A stretch of DNA of 39,987 nt from a virus. Below, one piece after another: positions 16,023-24,136 of this stretch (positions within the stretch are counted from its first letter, which is position 1; every line of letters starts with the position of its first letter). Location: positions 1-39,987 of IMG/VR virus record IMGVR_UViG_3300041955_001176; one strand, given 5' to 3'. A program made the translations under genes and the position numbers. The notes under the pieces are model-generated. The model did no database searches. It saw only the letters and a program-made list of their open reading frames with translations, and was not told the origin of the DNA.

Positions 16023-16292
16023 ATGACAAGATTTATCGCAGCTTTGAACACCATCAGTTCTCCGATCTTGGCCGTGCTGGTCATTCTGATCGGCTGCGCC
16101 TTCGCTGTCGTCTCGAGGAAATATGGGCTGGACGGCAATACGGCTGCGGGTATCGTTGGCGCGGGAATCGGGCTGCTTACCGGCCAGGTCCTTTCTGCCA
16201 CCCGGACCCAGAGCACCGACGGCCAGCCATCGGCTACACAGCAGAGTACGGGGTCGCCGGCCGTCGACGCGACCTTTCCCGAAACCAGGTAA
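16023..16292 (+). CDS. Holin-like membrane protein
   Basis: 89 aa from ATG 16023; GGGA at 16011-16014 is a usable ribosome site. Two hydrophobic segments are visible, about residues 10-31 (SSPILAVLVILIGCAFAVVS) and 37-55 (TAAGIVGAGIGLLTGQVLS). A polar Ser/Thr/Gln-rich C-terminus follows. Size, two membrane segments and position upstream of the endolysin fit a class II holin. No family-specific motif is seen. Confidence 0.55.
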   Translation: MTRFIAALNTISSPILAVLVILIGCAFAVVSRKYGLDGNTAAGIVGAGIGLLTGQVLSATRTQSTDGQPSATQQSTGSPAVDATFPETR

Positions 16293-16323
16293 CCCTCAAC
16301 CCGCGCCAAAGGAGGCGCACAAT

Positions 16324-16725
16324 ATGTCATTTCTCAGCAAATTCGGCGCGGACTTCAAGAAGGTCTTCGCGTGGGTCGGCAGTCCCAAGGGCCAAGCAAT
16401 CGTCACTACCGTGGAAGGCGTCGGCGAGGTCGCAGCGGATGCCATAGATCCCGCGCTGGCGGGACTCAACCCGCTCATCACCTCATGGACGCAGGAGATC
16501 TTCAAGGCCGAAGCTCTCTCGGCGGCGGCAGGAACTCAGACTAGGAGCGGCCTGCAGAAATCGGCGGCCGTGCTCAACACCATCACTCCGCAGGTTGTGG
16601 CCTTTGCGGAGACCAACAAACTTCCCGTTCCCGTAGGAGCCGACCTTACGGCCGCCAACAATGCCCTGGTGGCCTTTCTCAACGCGCTTGGAGGCTCGGC
16701 GCCCGCTGCGCCGGCGGCCACCTGA
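16324..16725 (+). CDS. Ala-rich helical protein in the lysis region
   Basis: 133 aa, ATG 16324 with an ideal AAAGGAGG site upstream. Helical and Ala-rich with no strong membrane segment: KFGADFKKVFAWVGSPKGQ, a VGEVAADAIDPALAGLNP middle and an Ala/Pro end. No family recognised. A clean terminator at 16754-16777 follows, so it ends a transcription unit. Confidence 0.6.
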   Translation: MSFLSKFGADFKKVFAWVGSPKGQAIVTTVEGVGEVAADAIDPALAGLNPLITSWTQEIFKAEALSAAAGTQTRSGLQKSAAVLNTITPQVVAFAETNKLPVPVGADLTAANNALVAFLNALGGSAPAAPAAT

Positions 16726-16753
16726 TAAGTTCCCTTGAAACAGAGAAACAAGA

Positions 16754-16777
16754 GGGCCGGAAACGGCCCCAATTTTT
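16754..16777 (+). terminator. Rho-independent terminator
   Basis: GGGCCG, loop GAAA, CGGCCC, then CAATTTTT. The stable GNRA tetraloop and five-T run make a strong terminator between the Ala-rich gene and the membrane/endolysin pair. Confidence 0.85.
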
Positions 16778-16787
16778 CGAGATGCTT

Positions 16788-17498
16788 ATGAACTGGCCCA
16801 TAAAGCTGATCTGCGAGTCGATTTGCCTGCTCGCCGTCGCCTTCAGCGCGGCGTTTGTTGCTTGGGATCTTCACCAGACGCAGATCGGGATCCGCGCCAG
16901 CATCGCGCCCATCGGGGCGACTGTCGCCAAGGTAAATCAGGCGCTCGATACGATCAACCGGCCGTGCGCTTCTGGCCCCTGTGGGGCGCTGGCTGAGGTC
17001 GATAAGACCATCGTCAAGGTAGGCGATGCTATCGTGACGACGCAACTGCAGGAGCGCACCACGGCCCCGCATGTAGTGGCCGCGATGGATCAGTTCAAGG
17101 ATTCCGCCGCGCATCTATCGAAAACGGCGGACGCGCTCGCGGATACGGCGCGCGCAGGCGCAGGCACGCTCGAGAGCGCGACGGCCGCCATCGGTGAGGG
17201 TCAACGCACCATCGCCGCCATCCAGCCTCTGGCGGCCAGCCTGATGGCTACGGCGGCGGCATCTACGGCAACCATCAACTCGCTCAATGTGCGAATCAGC
17301 GATCCGCGCATCGACAGAATCATTGGTTACGCCGAGACCACTACCGGGCACGTGGACGCAATCGCCGGCGACGCACAAAGAGTCGCCGACAAGACTGCAG
17401 GCGATATCCTCGCGCCCAAACCTTGGTGGCAGAAGCTTCCCGGCTACGCCAATGATCTGGTGCGCGCCGGCTGCCTGATTACCGGAAGATGCCCGTAG
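16788..17498 (+). CDS. Membrane-anchored helical protein upstream of the endolysin
   Basis: 236 aa from ATG 16788 (ATG 16782, two codons earlier, is also possible; neither has a strong ribosome site). Residues 5-25 form a membrane anchor (IKLICESICLLAVAFSAAFVAW), followed by a long Ala/Thr-rich helical periplasmic region with Cys pairs near 57-63 and at the end. The anchor plus long helical domain beside the endolysin resembles an i-spanin-like shape, but it is longer than usual spanins, so the role is uncertain. It overlaps the in-frame upstream extension of the endolysin. Confidence 0.55.
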   Translation: MNWPIKLICESICLLAVAFSAAFVAWDLHQTQIGIRASIAPIGATVAKVNQALDTINRPCASGPCGALAEVDKTIVKVGDAIVTTQLQERTTAPHVVAAMDQFKDSAAHLSKTADALADTARAGAGTLESATAAIGEGQRTIAAIQPLAASLMATAAASTATINSLNVRISDPRIDRIIGYAETTTGHVDAIAGDAQRVADKTAGDILAPKPWWQKLPGYANDLVRAGCLITGRCP

Positions 17499-17506
17499 GA
17501 GGGCGC

Positions 17507-17989
17507 GTGGACCCCAAGCTCAAGGCGATGCTCGATTTGATCGGCTGGTCGGAAGGGACCAGCACGAGTCCTATCACGCGAAACGACGGCTACGATGTGA
17601 TCGTGACGGGCGCTAACGGTCCGTCCATCTTTACGGATTATTCCGATCATCCCTTTGCCAATGGCGGCTCGGTTCTGGTTCGTAATGGACCGCCGCCGCT
17701 CTATTCCACGGCAGCCGGCCGCTATCAGCTTCTAGCTCGGTATTGGAGAGTTTACAGGGTGCAGTTGAATCTCCGCGAGTATTTGCCGGCTAGCCAAGAT
17801 GTGGTGGCGCTGCAGCAACTGAAGGAACGCGGCGCGGATGTGAAGTTGCTGGCCGGCGACGTGCAAGGCGCAATCGAAGCGCTGTCGAACATCTGGGCCA
17901 GCTTTCCCGGTAACAACTACAACCAGGGCGGTAAGAGCATGGACGCGCTGATCGCGCAATACGCACGTTTCCTGGAGCTCGTCCCGTGA
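17507..17989 (+). CDS. R: Endolysin, lambda R-type lytic transglycosylase
   Basis: 160 aa. It cleaves the MurNAc-GlcNAc bond of peptidoglycan. The sequence follows lambda R: GWSEGT with catalytic Glu16, GYDVIV, FTDYSDHP, STAAGRYQLL, SQDVVALQQLKERGA, and SNIWASFPG-NYNQGG. The GTG at 17507 is chosen because TAGGAGGG lies just upstream at 17496-17503; an ATG at 17489 is in frame but inside the previous gene with no such site. No signal peptide or SAR segment is visible, so it needs a holin for release. The next tail gene overlaps its stop by 4 bp. Confidence 0.93.
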   Translation: MDPKLKAMLDLIGWSEGTSTSPITRNDGYDVIVTGANGPSIFTDYSDHPFANGGSVLVRNGPPPLYSTAAGRYQLLARYWRVYRVQLNLREYLPASQDVVALQQLKERGADVKLLAGDVQGAIEALSNIWASFPGNNYNQGGKSMDALIAQYARFLELVP

Positions 17990-18636
17990 CCTATCCCGTC
18001 TTCAACGGCTGGACCATTATCGATCCGCCCCCGGGGCCCGGCTTCAAGGGGGTCGTACTGCGCATGAACGACACGGTCGCGGAGTCGCGCTCGCCGTTTT
18101 CCGCTATGTCGCAGATCCAGCAATGGGCCGGCGCGGACTGGTGGGAAGCCGAGATCCAGATGCCGCCCCTTTTGCCCTTTCAAACGGCGCCATGGCAGGC
18201 ATGGCTGGCGTCCTCGCAGGGCAAGGCCAACGTCTTCCAGATTGGCGACCCCAGCCGCCCGCAGCCGCAGAATCCGGTGGTCAGCTCCACCCCGGTGTGT
18301 GCCACGGGAGGCCTGCCCTCGGCCGTGAATCTGCCCGGAGCAACCGCTTTGGTTACTCGCGGCTGGCGCGCCTCGCAGGCCCGCATCCTGCTGCCCGGCG
18401 ACTATCTCCAGATCGGCTACCGGCTACACATGGCGCTGCAGCCCGTTACCTCCGACGTCAACGGCGATGCAATAATCAACGTCTGGCCCAGCCTGCGCGA
18501 GCAGCCGGCCGATGGCGCGGCGATCGTGCTGAAGTGGCCCAAAGGACTCTTCAGGCTCGCCGACAACGCGCGCCAGGTCTCGATCGACCTCGCCGGCCTG
18601 GGCGCGCTGGGCTTCAAGTGCGTGGAGGCGAGATAG
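17986..18636 (+). CDS. Minor (distal) tail protein
   Basis: 216 aa from GTG 17986, overlapping the endolysin stop (GTGA). The N-terminal WWEAEIQMPPL, WQAWLASSQGKANVFQIGDP block is typical of distal tail-type proteins that join the tube to the tip. C-terminal beta strands include VSIDLAGLGALGFKCVEA. It starts the distal tail set that continues to the tip protein at 23252. Confidence 0.68.
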   Translation: MTYPVFNGWTIIDPPPGPGFKGVVLRMNDTVAESRSPFSAMSQIQQWAGADWWEAEIQMPPLLPFQTAPWQAWLASSQGKANVFQIGDPSRPQPQNPVVSSTPVCATGGLPSAVNLPGATALVTRGWRASQARILLPGDYLQIGYRLHMALQPVTSDVNGDAIINVWPSLREQPADGAAIVLKWPKGLFRLADNARQVSIDLAGLGALGFKCVEAR

Positions 18637-18642
18637 CGATTT

Positions 18643-19194
18643 ATGCCGCGCGATCTTGCCAATCCCAACCTGACGGCCGTTCTGAGCCAGTACCTCGAAC
18701 CCGTGCTGCTGGTGCGCCTGGACTTTACCACGGAGACCCTGTACCTGGCGTCGACGCCCTTCAACCTGGTTTGGAACTCGCAGACCTGGCTGGGCGTGGG
18801 TGCGCTGGGCTCGGTCTCCGGAGTTACTGAGAGCGTCGCGACCGAGGCGCAGGCCACCACGCTGAAGATCACCGGCATCCCGCTTGAATACGTCACGGAC
18901 GCGCTAGAAGTGGTCAAGTATGGAGGCCTGGCGCAGCTCTATTTAGGCTTCCTGTCGCAAGGGGCGCTCGTGACGGATCCCATCCCCGCCAATCTTGGGC
19001 TTATCGACGAGCCCTCACTTTCCATCGGCCCCGACACCTGCGAGATCTCCATCACCATTGAGAGCGAGATGGCCGATCTGCAGCGCGCCCGCGGCGGCCG
19101 CTACACCATGTGCGACCAACGCAGTCGTTATCCCAATGACGGCAGTTGCGATTACGTTTCGCTGATTCAGGACAAGCTACTGCTGTGGAAGTGA
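18643..19194 (+). CDS. Minor tail protein, DUF2163-like hub protein
   Basis: 183 aa, ATG 18643. It has the hub pattern: LVRLDFTTETLYLASTPFNLVWNSQTWLGVGALGSVSGV, a LKITGIPLEYVTDALE segment, a Y-LGFLSQGALV strand and the end YTMCDQRSRYPNDGSCDYVSLIQDKLLLW. Family members lie between a distal tail protein and an NlpC-like hydrolase, as here. It probably binds the tip complex. Confidence 0.7.
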   Translation: MPRDLANPNLTAVLSQYLEPVLLVRLDFTTETLYLASTPFNLVWNSQTWLGVGALGSVSGVTESVATEAQATTLKITGIPLEYVTDALEVVKYGGLAQLYLGFLSQGALVTDPIPANLGLIDEPSLSIGPDTCEISITIESEMADLQRARGGRYTMCDQRSRYPNDGSCDYVSLIQDKLLLWK

Positions 19195-19201
19195 GGCGAT
19201 C

Positions 19202-19645
19202 ATGATCCATCGCAAGCCCAACTGGCAGACCCTGCTGCATGAGTTCCTGGAGAAGCGCGTGCGCGAGCCCTTTACCTGGGGCGGGAACGATTGTGCGCTA
19301 TTCGCAGCCGACGCCGTCAATGTCATCACCGGCACGGACCTGGGTGCGGGCTTTCGCGGCAAGTACTCCGATCAGGCCGGAGCCCTGGCGCTGATGAAGA
19401 CCACCTGCGGGACCGAAGATGCCCTGGCGCTGGCCGTTTACCTCTGCGCCCAGGCCAAGTTTGTGCCCTGGGCTTCCGTGGCCTACGCGCAGCGCGGCGA
19501 TGTGATCGTGCTCAAGAATCCGGATGGGAGCCATTCGCTGGGTATTGTGGCCCTCGACGGCCGCCACGCGCTCTTTGTTACCGAGGACGGCCTGCGCCGC
19601 ATGAAGGTGCTCTCCTGCGTGGCCGCGTGGAAGGTGGGAGCGTAG
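19202..19645 (+). CDS. Tail-associated NlpC/P60-like hydrolase (DUF6950-like)
   Basis: 147 aa, ATG 19202. WGGNDCALFAADAVNVITGTD carries the candidate catalytic Cys37. His104 sits in the SHSLGIVALDGRHALFV region, after the RGDVIVLKNPDG strand. The layout is that of small cysteine peptidases that accompany phage tail tips (lambda K-like) and cut cell-wall peptides during DNA entry. It sits between the hub protein and the ASCH/tip genes. Confidence 0.72.
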   Translation: MIHRKPNWQTLLHEFLEKRVREPFTWGGNDCALFAADAVNVITGTDLGAGFRGKYSDQAGALALMKTTCGTEDALALAVYLCAQAKFVPWASVAYAQRGDVIVLKNPDGSHSLGIVALDGRHALFVTEDGLRRMKVLSCVAAWKVGA

Positions 19646-20095
19646 ATGGCCGACCTGGCGGTTCGAAAGGCGCTCAGCGTTCGCGCGCCATGGTGGTGGG
19701 CAATCCTGCACGGGAAACCGGTAGAGAACCGGGATTGGTACACAGGGGTGAGGGGTCGCGTCTACATCCATGCCTCCAAGTTCTGGAAGATTGACGAGAT
19801 CAGCGATGACTGGGACGATGTGAAGTACATGGCTGAAAAAGACAAGATTGCCATGCCGCTTCCGTCGAGCGGCGAACTTACGGCCTTCACGACGGCGATG
19901 CGGGACGCTGGCGGTTGCCTCGTCGGAACGGTAGAAATTCACGGATGTGTGCAGCAGCATCCGAGCGCGTTCTTTGTAGGCAAGTACGGTTTTCTACTGC
20001 GCAATCCGTTTATATTGCCAAAGCCGGTTCCATACAAGGGCGCGCTGGGCTTCTTTGAAGTTCCCTCTGATCTCTGCGGGGCGATCCATGGCTAA
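19646..20095 (+). CDS. ASCH-domain protein inserted in the tail module
   Basis: 149 aa, ATG 19646 directly after the previous stop. ALSVRAPWWWAILHGKPVENRDWYTGVRGRVYIHAS is the ASCH N-terminal pattern, with K24-x-x-E27-x-R29 at the usual position. The middle has GGCLVGTVEIHGCV and the end reads PVPYKGALGFFEVP. ASCH proteins have a PUA-like fold and are thought to bind RNA or act on modified nucleosides (for example the N4-acetylcytidine hydrolase YqfB). A virion role is not expected; it is probably cargo. It overlaps the tip gene by 8 bp (ATGGCTAA), so it is well integrated in the operon. Confidence 0.82.
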   Translation: MADLAVRKALSVRAPWWWAILHGKPVENRDWYTGVRGRVYIHASKFWKIDEISDDWDDVKYMAEKDKIAMPLPSSGELTAFTTAMRDAGGCLVGTVEIHGCVQQHPSAFFVGKYGFLLRNPFILPKPVPYKGALGFFEVPSDLCGAIHG

Positions 20096-23000
20096 GGCCA
20101 TCATCGGCGCCGTCGAGATCGCCGGCGGCATCACGTTGTTGCTCGTCGCGCCTGCAGCCTTGGCGCCTTTTGCCTGGGGCCTCATTATGTCCGGCGCCGG
20201 CGAGGAGCTGGCCTACGTCGCCAGCGTTTTGCAGGGCAACCCGGCCCTGACCGCCAGCGCTAAGCTGCCCTCCGCGCCCCGTGAATTTATTTACGGCGAA
20301 GTGCGCAAGGGCGGCATGTTCCTCTACCAATCCACCACGGGCCACCAGCTCAACCAGGTCATTGCCTGGGCCGCCCATTCTTGCCAGGCGCTGATCGCTC
20401 TCTACATCGACCAGCGCAAGCTCTACTACAACTACGATAATCTGAGTCCCTGGGGCGGCGGCACAGGCGACGGCGTTACTTACGTCGACGACAGCGACAA
20501 TAATTACAACTTCGGCAGCGGCGTGGCCGCCTGGCATACCAAGGGCTGGCTGGCCGGCGCCTCTACGCCAGCCTGGTCCTCGGGTATGCCCGCCAGCCGT
20601 AATCAGGACGCCATCGACAACGCCGGCAGCCTGTCGCCCACCATGATCGCCGTGCCCATCGCTGGCGTCACATACATCTTCGGCTGCGTGGCCGACGGCG
20701 TCGCCGGTTCCAGCGTGAGCGTCTTCTCCGCGGCCACGGCCACCGGCGCTTTCGTCACCGATGGCTCCATTACCTGGGTCAACTGCGGACCTTCGCCGGG
20801 CGGCTACTGGTTCCAGGAGCTCAACGCGCAGGACACCGCCAATTGGCTTTCCAACTGCCTGATGCAGGGCATCTTCGGCACTTATCTTAAGCTCACCTAC
20901 GACGCGGGAGTCTTCAACGGGCCGCCGCAGCTCCGCGCCACCGTCCAGGGCAAGAACACCATCTACGATCCGCGCTCCTCGACGTACGGCTACACGAGCA
21001 ATGCCGCGCTGTGCATCGCCGACATGCTCTGCGATTCCCAGTTCGGCCTGAGCGCGCCCTTTGCGGCCGTCTATGGGGGCGCATTCGGTGAGCAGTTGAT
21101 TGCCGCCGCCAATCTCTGCGACGAGCAGGTCCAACTCGCCGACGGATCCATTGCCGGATCCGCGCTTCCCTGGGAGGCCTACCACCCTTACGCGGCCACC
21201 AATCAATTCACCTATGGGGGCACCACCTGGACAGTGAATGTGAGCTACGTCTCCGGCGGCTACTTCGGCCAGGATGATTACACGCTGGGCGAAATCACGC
21301 AAACCCCCGGCACGCCCGGCTATGAATCGCGCTATACAATCAACGGCTACGGTGACTCGAACCAGCTCCCGGGCGAGATCATCAGCTCCATGCTGATGGC
21401 CTGCGAGGGCCGCATCGTGCGCCAGGGCGGCGGCTACTATATCTATCCGGCCGCGTGGTACGGCACCAGCCTCAACTTCGGCGCCAACGATCTCTGCGGT
21501 GGGGTCGACTGGTCGCCCTCGCGCAAGTTCCGCGATCGCATCAACTGCGTGCGCGCCACCTTCGTCTGCCCGCAGTATCCCTACGCGGTTGCCGGCTACA
21601 GTTGGGACTACAAAGATCCCAACATCTTTGCCGGCGAGTGGCAGCCCACCGACGCGCCGCCCTACGCGCAGGACTACCTGCACGGGTACGGCGCCATCAC
21701 CGATCCTGGTGGCGGTGATGCCAACCTGGTCCAGGACGGTCTGGTGCGCCTCTACGCCGATCGCCGCTACCAGTTCGTCACCTCTGCCGCCACCGTGCAG
21801 CGGCTCGTGAAGATCTTCCTGCTGCGCAACCGCTTCCAGGGTTCGGGGACCTTTCCCCTGAAACTCTCCGCGCTGCAGGCGCAGGCGCAGGACGTGGTGA
21901 ACTTTATCTTCGCGCCGCTGGCCATGGATGGGACCTACCTCGAGGTTGCCAAGTTCGACTGGGTATTGAAGGAGAGCGCGGGAGACAAGGGCGGCCAGGG
22001 CGCGCGCGCCATCGAGCTTTCGACGGCGCTCAAAATGCAGCTCACGGATCCCAGCGTCTACGAATGGTCGCCGGCTGAGGAGATGACGCTTTACGACCAG
22101 CCCTCCCCGCTCATCGAGAACGCTTTCCAGGTCACGCCGCCGACCGACCTGGTGGCCACAGGCAGCATATCCGCGGCTCTGGTAACCCCGGGTGGCCAGG
22201 TGACGCCGCGCATCGAGCTCACCTGGATCGAGCCCGCCGATCCCTTTACCGTCAGCGGCGGCCATATCCAGATCGAGATCACGCCGCACGGCACGGGCGC
22301 CTGGGTCAGCGTGCTAGTGCTGGCGGGCACGGCTCAGATCGCCTACCTTTCCAACGTGGTCTCCGGCTTAAGCTACGACGTGCGTATCCGAAGCGTGCGC
22401 GCCTCGGGCGCCTACTCGGTGTGGGTGGAAGTGGATAACATCGTCGTCGGCGCCATGATGAGCTCCACCGGGCTTTCACCGGTAGCGCCCTCGGGAACCT
22501 TGACCGCGACCACCAGCTCGCCCACTGACTCCACCATTTTTGTCGGAAACTTCCTGGCCAGCGGCGGCGGCTTTACTGTCGCCTGCACGCCCAGCCCTTC
22601 CTCGATCGACGGAGAGACCCCTTCACAGCTCTATTTCATCTATTACATTGACCCGGGCTTTGCCGGCGGGACGATCACCCCTATCGTCACGCAGGATCCG
22701 GTGGACTTCGAGAACAAGGCCGGGTACTTCCTGATTGGGTCAATTACCACGCCGGCCTGGACGGTCCGCTACGAGCCCTCGGCATATACCGACACGGGCA
22801 CCTCGACCACCATCGATCCGTCGGCAGCCTATGATAACAACATCCTGACCGATGCTATCGTCAATTCGACGCTGTGGAGCGTGCCCACGGGCGGGGGTCC
22901 CGAATATGAATATTTGACCAGCGTGGGCAACTGCATCTGGTCCGGCTTTCCCAAGATCACCATCTCTTCAGCCATGACGCTGAGCGTGGCGGCCGCCGCG

Positions 23001-23252
23001 AATATCTCCGGCGCCAGCACGGCGTCGGCCAGCATCGCGGCCTATATCGGAAGCACCCCGCTGGCCTTTTCGCCCTCGCCGGATTTTACCTCGACCACGG
23101 CCAAGGCCACCTACACCGCTACCGTCCCCAGTGGGACTGACCTGAGCACCATCACTGTGGTGGGCAATGCCGCCGTCACCGGCCTTCCGAATGGGGTGGT
23201 GATTCTGAACGGCTCGGCGCAGCTTGACAGCTTTGAAATCTGGATCCAGTGA
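20088..23252 (+). CDS. Tail tip / host specificity protein, J-like
   Basis: 1054 aa, ATG 20088 (an in-frame TTG at 20055 lies inside the ASCH gene). The hydrophobic N-terminus is followed by the long tip region (YGEVRKGGMFLYQSTTG, W-QELNAQDTANWLSN, RDRINCVRATFVCPQYPYAV, FLLRNRFQGSGTFPLKLSALQAQAQDVV). A fibronectin type III-like domain lies at about 683-790 (PTDLVATGS, IELTWIEP, SGLSYDVRIRSVRASGAYS). The C-terminus is a beta-rich adsorption region. It closes the tail tip and contacts the host receptor. Confidence 0.85.
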   Translation: MAKAIIGAVEIAGGITLLLVAPAALAPFAWGLIMSGAGEELAYVASVLQGNPALTASAKLPSAPREFIYGEVRKGGMFLYQSTTGHQLNQVIAWAAHSCQALIALYIDQRKLYYNYDNLSPWGGGTGDGVTYVDDSDNNYNFGSGVAAWHTKGWLAGASTPAWSSGMPASRNQDAIDNAGSLSPTMIAVPIAGVTYIFGCVADGVAGSSVSVFSAATATGAFVTDGSITWVNCGPSPGGYWFQELNAQDTANWLSNCLMQGIFGTYLKLTYDAGVFNGPPQLRATVQGKNTIYDPRSSTYGYTSNAALCIADMLCDSQFGLSAPFAAVYGGAFGEQLIAAANLCDEQVQLADGSIAGSALPWEAYHPYAATNQFTYGGTTWTVNVSYVSGGYFGQDDYTLGEITQTPGTPGYESRYTINGYGDSNQLPGEIISSMLMACEGRIVRQGGGYYIYPAAWYGTSLNFGANDLCGGVDWSPSRKFRDRINCVRATFVCPQYPYAVAGYSWDYKDPNIFAGEWQPTDAPPYAQDYLHGYGAITDPGGGDANLVQDGLVRLYADRRYQFVTSAATVQRLVKIFLLRNRFQGSGTFPLKLSALQAQAQDVVNFIFAPLAMDGTYLEVAKFDWVLKESAGDKGGQGARAIELSTALKMQLTDPSVYEWSPAEEMTLYDQPSPLIENAFQVTPPTDLVATGSISAALVTPGGQVTPRIELTWIEPADPFTVSGGHIQIEITPHGTGAWVSVLVLAGTAQIAYLSNVVSGLSYDVRIRSVRASGAYSVWVEVDNIVVGAMMSSTGLSPVAPSGTLTATTSSPTDSTIFVGNFLASGGGFTVACTPSPSSIDGETPSQLYFIYYIDPGFAGGTITPIVTQDPVDFENKAGYFLIGSITTPAWTVRYEPSAYTDTGTSTTIDPSAAYDNNILTDAIVNSTLWSVPTGGGPEYEYLTSVGNCIWSGFPKITISSAMTLSVAAAANISGASTASASIAAYIGSTPLAFSPSPDFTSTTAKATYTATVPSGTDLSTITVVGNAAVTGLPNGVVILNGSAQLDSFEIWIQ

Positions 23253-23527
23253 CCGCATTCGATCTGATCGACTCGATCTTCTCCCGGCACCAGGAGGGCG
23301 TCGCCGGCAACGTGCGCAACATTTCGCCGGAACAGTTCCAATATCTTAGCGATTTGATCGACGCCGATCCAGAGGGCGGTGCGGTCCGTCGTGGCCAGGG
23401 AGACTCATTTATCTGGATGCCGTCGGGGCGTCACAAGTACGCCCTGACGCGCTTCGCTGGCAGCCGCCGCTGCACGCTTACCAAGTTCAGCACCATCGAC
23501 GCGAGCGCCATGGGTAGGCTGTTTTAG
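23249..23527 (+). CDS. Small protein after the tip gene
   Basis: 92 aa from GTG 23249, overlapping the tip stop by 4 bp (GTGA). Features: IDSIFSRHQEGVAGNVRNISPEQFQYLSDLIDAD, then a SFIWMPSGRHKYALTRF basic segment. No family name is known to me. It ends the rightward late region; the minus-strand cassette begins 7 bp later with no clear terminator between them. Confidence 0.62.
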   Translation: MTAFDLIDSIFSRHQEGVAGNVRNISPEQFQYLSDLIDADPEGGAVRRGQGDSFIWMPSGRHKYALTRFAGSRRCTLTKFSTIDASAMGRLF

Positions 23528-23534
23528 GGTTCGT

Positions 23535-23750
23535 TTAGGGAACGTCTGGCGCAGTCGCGAGCGCTAGTATTGTGAGGTCTTCATCGTATTCAAAACCGCC
23601 GCATTCAGAGTTATACATCGCCTTTCCCGTCACTGGATCATGTTCGCTGCGATAGTCTCCGCAAGCGCACACGTCCCAACAGGCGCAGGGCGGAAAACCG
23701 CCGCATTGGATGCATTCCGTTGGCTCGTCCATGTTGTCAACCTTTGCCAT
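23535..23750 (-). CDS. Cys-rich mini-protein
   Basis: 71 aa on the minus strand, third gene of the cassette. The segment CIQCGGFPPCACWDVCACGDYRSEH and the later ECGGFEYDED hold seven or more Cys and a His, suggesting a bound zinc. GAGAGG precedes the ATG, which overlaps the upstream gene by 14 bp. Function unknown; it may be a small regulator of a host complex. Confidence 0.65.
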   Translation of the reverse strand: MAKVDNMDEPTECIQCGGFPPCACWDVCACGDYRSEHDPVTGKAMYNSECGGFEYDEDLTILALATAPDVP

Positions 23751-23919
23751 TCCTCTCGATGTGCAGTGTGTCAGCAGGCTTTTTGATCTTCGGCCATGTA
23801 GGAGGTGGGATATTACTTTGTGCTCCCCTGGGAATGCAGTTGGGGCACTTTGCGTTGTCTGGACCGAACGGCTTAGTCGAATGCAGACCGCAGTTGCCGC
23901 AGATGTAGATCTTTTTCAT
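23737..23919 (-). CDS. Zinc-ribbon mini-protein
   Basis: 60 aa, minus strand. MKKIYICGNCGLHSTKPFGPDNAKCPNCIPRG has two CxxC pairs (CGNC and CPNC), a classic zinc ribbon, and a Pro/Lys-rich tail. Its start overlaps the stop of the ribbon-helix-helix gene by 4 bp (ATGA), so the genes are cotranslated. Confidence 0.7.
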   Translation of the reverse strand: MKKIYICGNCGLHSTKPFGPDNAKCPNCIPRGAQSNIPPPTWPKIKKPADTLHIERNGKG

Positions 23920-24104
23920 TTCTGGTTCCTCTCGATGTATTCCGCGATCGCGATCTGGATCAGTGCGGCGCGGTTCGTTCCTTTCCTGTCGACGATCGCG
24001 TCCAGATTCTTGAGCTTGTCGGAGCGCACTCGCAGTTGCACGGGTACGCTCTTCTCTATTGGCTTCGTGGGCGCCTTCGCCGGCGGCGTGGCTGGTCTTT
24101 TCAT
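23916..24104 (-). CDS. Ribbon-helix-helix transcriptional regulator
   Basis: 62 aa, first gene of the minus-strand cassette. PVQLRVRSDKLKNLDAIVDRKGTNRAALIQIAIAEYIERN has the RHH layout: a short beta strand (VQLRVR), helix A, a Gly-Thr-N turn and helix B with the IAEYIER end. Members bind direct or inverted repeats as dimers and often repress their own promoter. Two identical 9-mers overlap the promoter immediately upstream (see 24105-24139). The start codon lies about six bases after the -10 box, so the transcript may be leaderless. Confidence 0.78.
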   Translation of the reverse strand: MKRPATPPAKAPTKPIEKSVPVQLRVRSDKLKNLDAIVDRKGTNRAALIQIAIAEYIERNQK

Positions 24105-24136
24105 GAAGAAACTGTAACCTGAAAAGGAGAAACTGT
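24105..24136. repeat. Two operator-like direct repeats
   Basis: AGAAACTGT is found at 24107-24115 and 24128-24136, 21 bp apart, two helical turns. Each repeat covers one promoter hexamer of the minus-strand cassette. The arrangement fits a site for the adjacent RHH protein (autoregulation), which is an inference. Confidence 0.65.

Noticed and set aside
20010-22289. 759-codon open frame on the minus strand inside the tip gene
   Set aside because: It is a GC-skew shadow of the J-like gene: low-complexity Ala/Gly/Arg-rich product and no ribosome site; the plus-strand frame is clearly real.
23510-23560. Bidirectional terminator between the late genes and the minus-strand cassette
   Set aside because: Only a short GCGC repeat and a GTTTAGGG direct repeat are present; no stem with a T-run on either strand.
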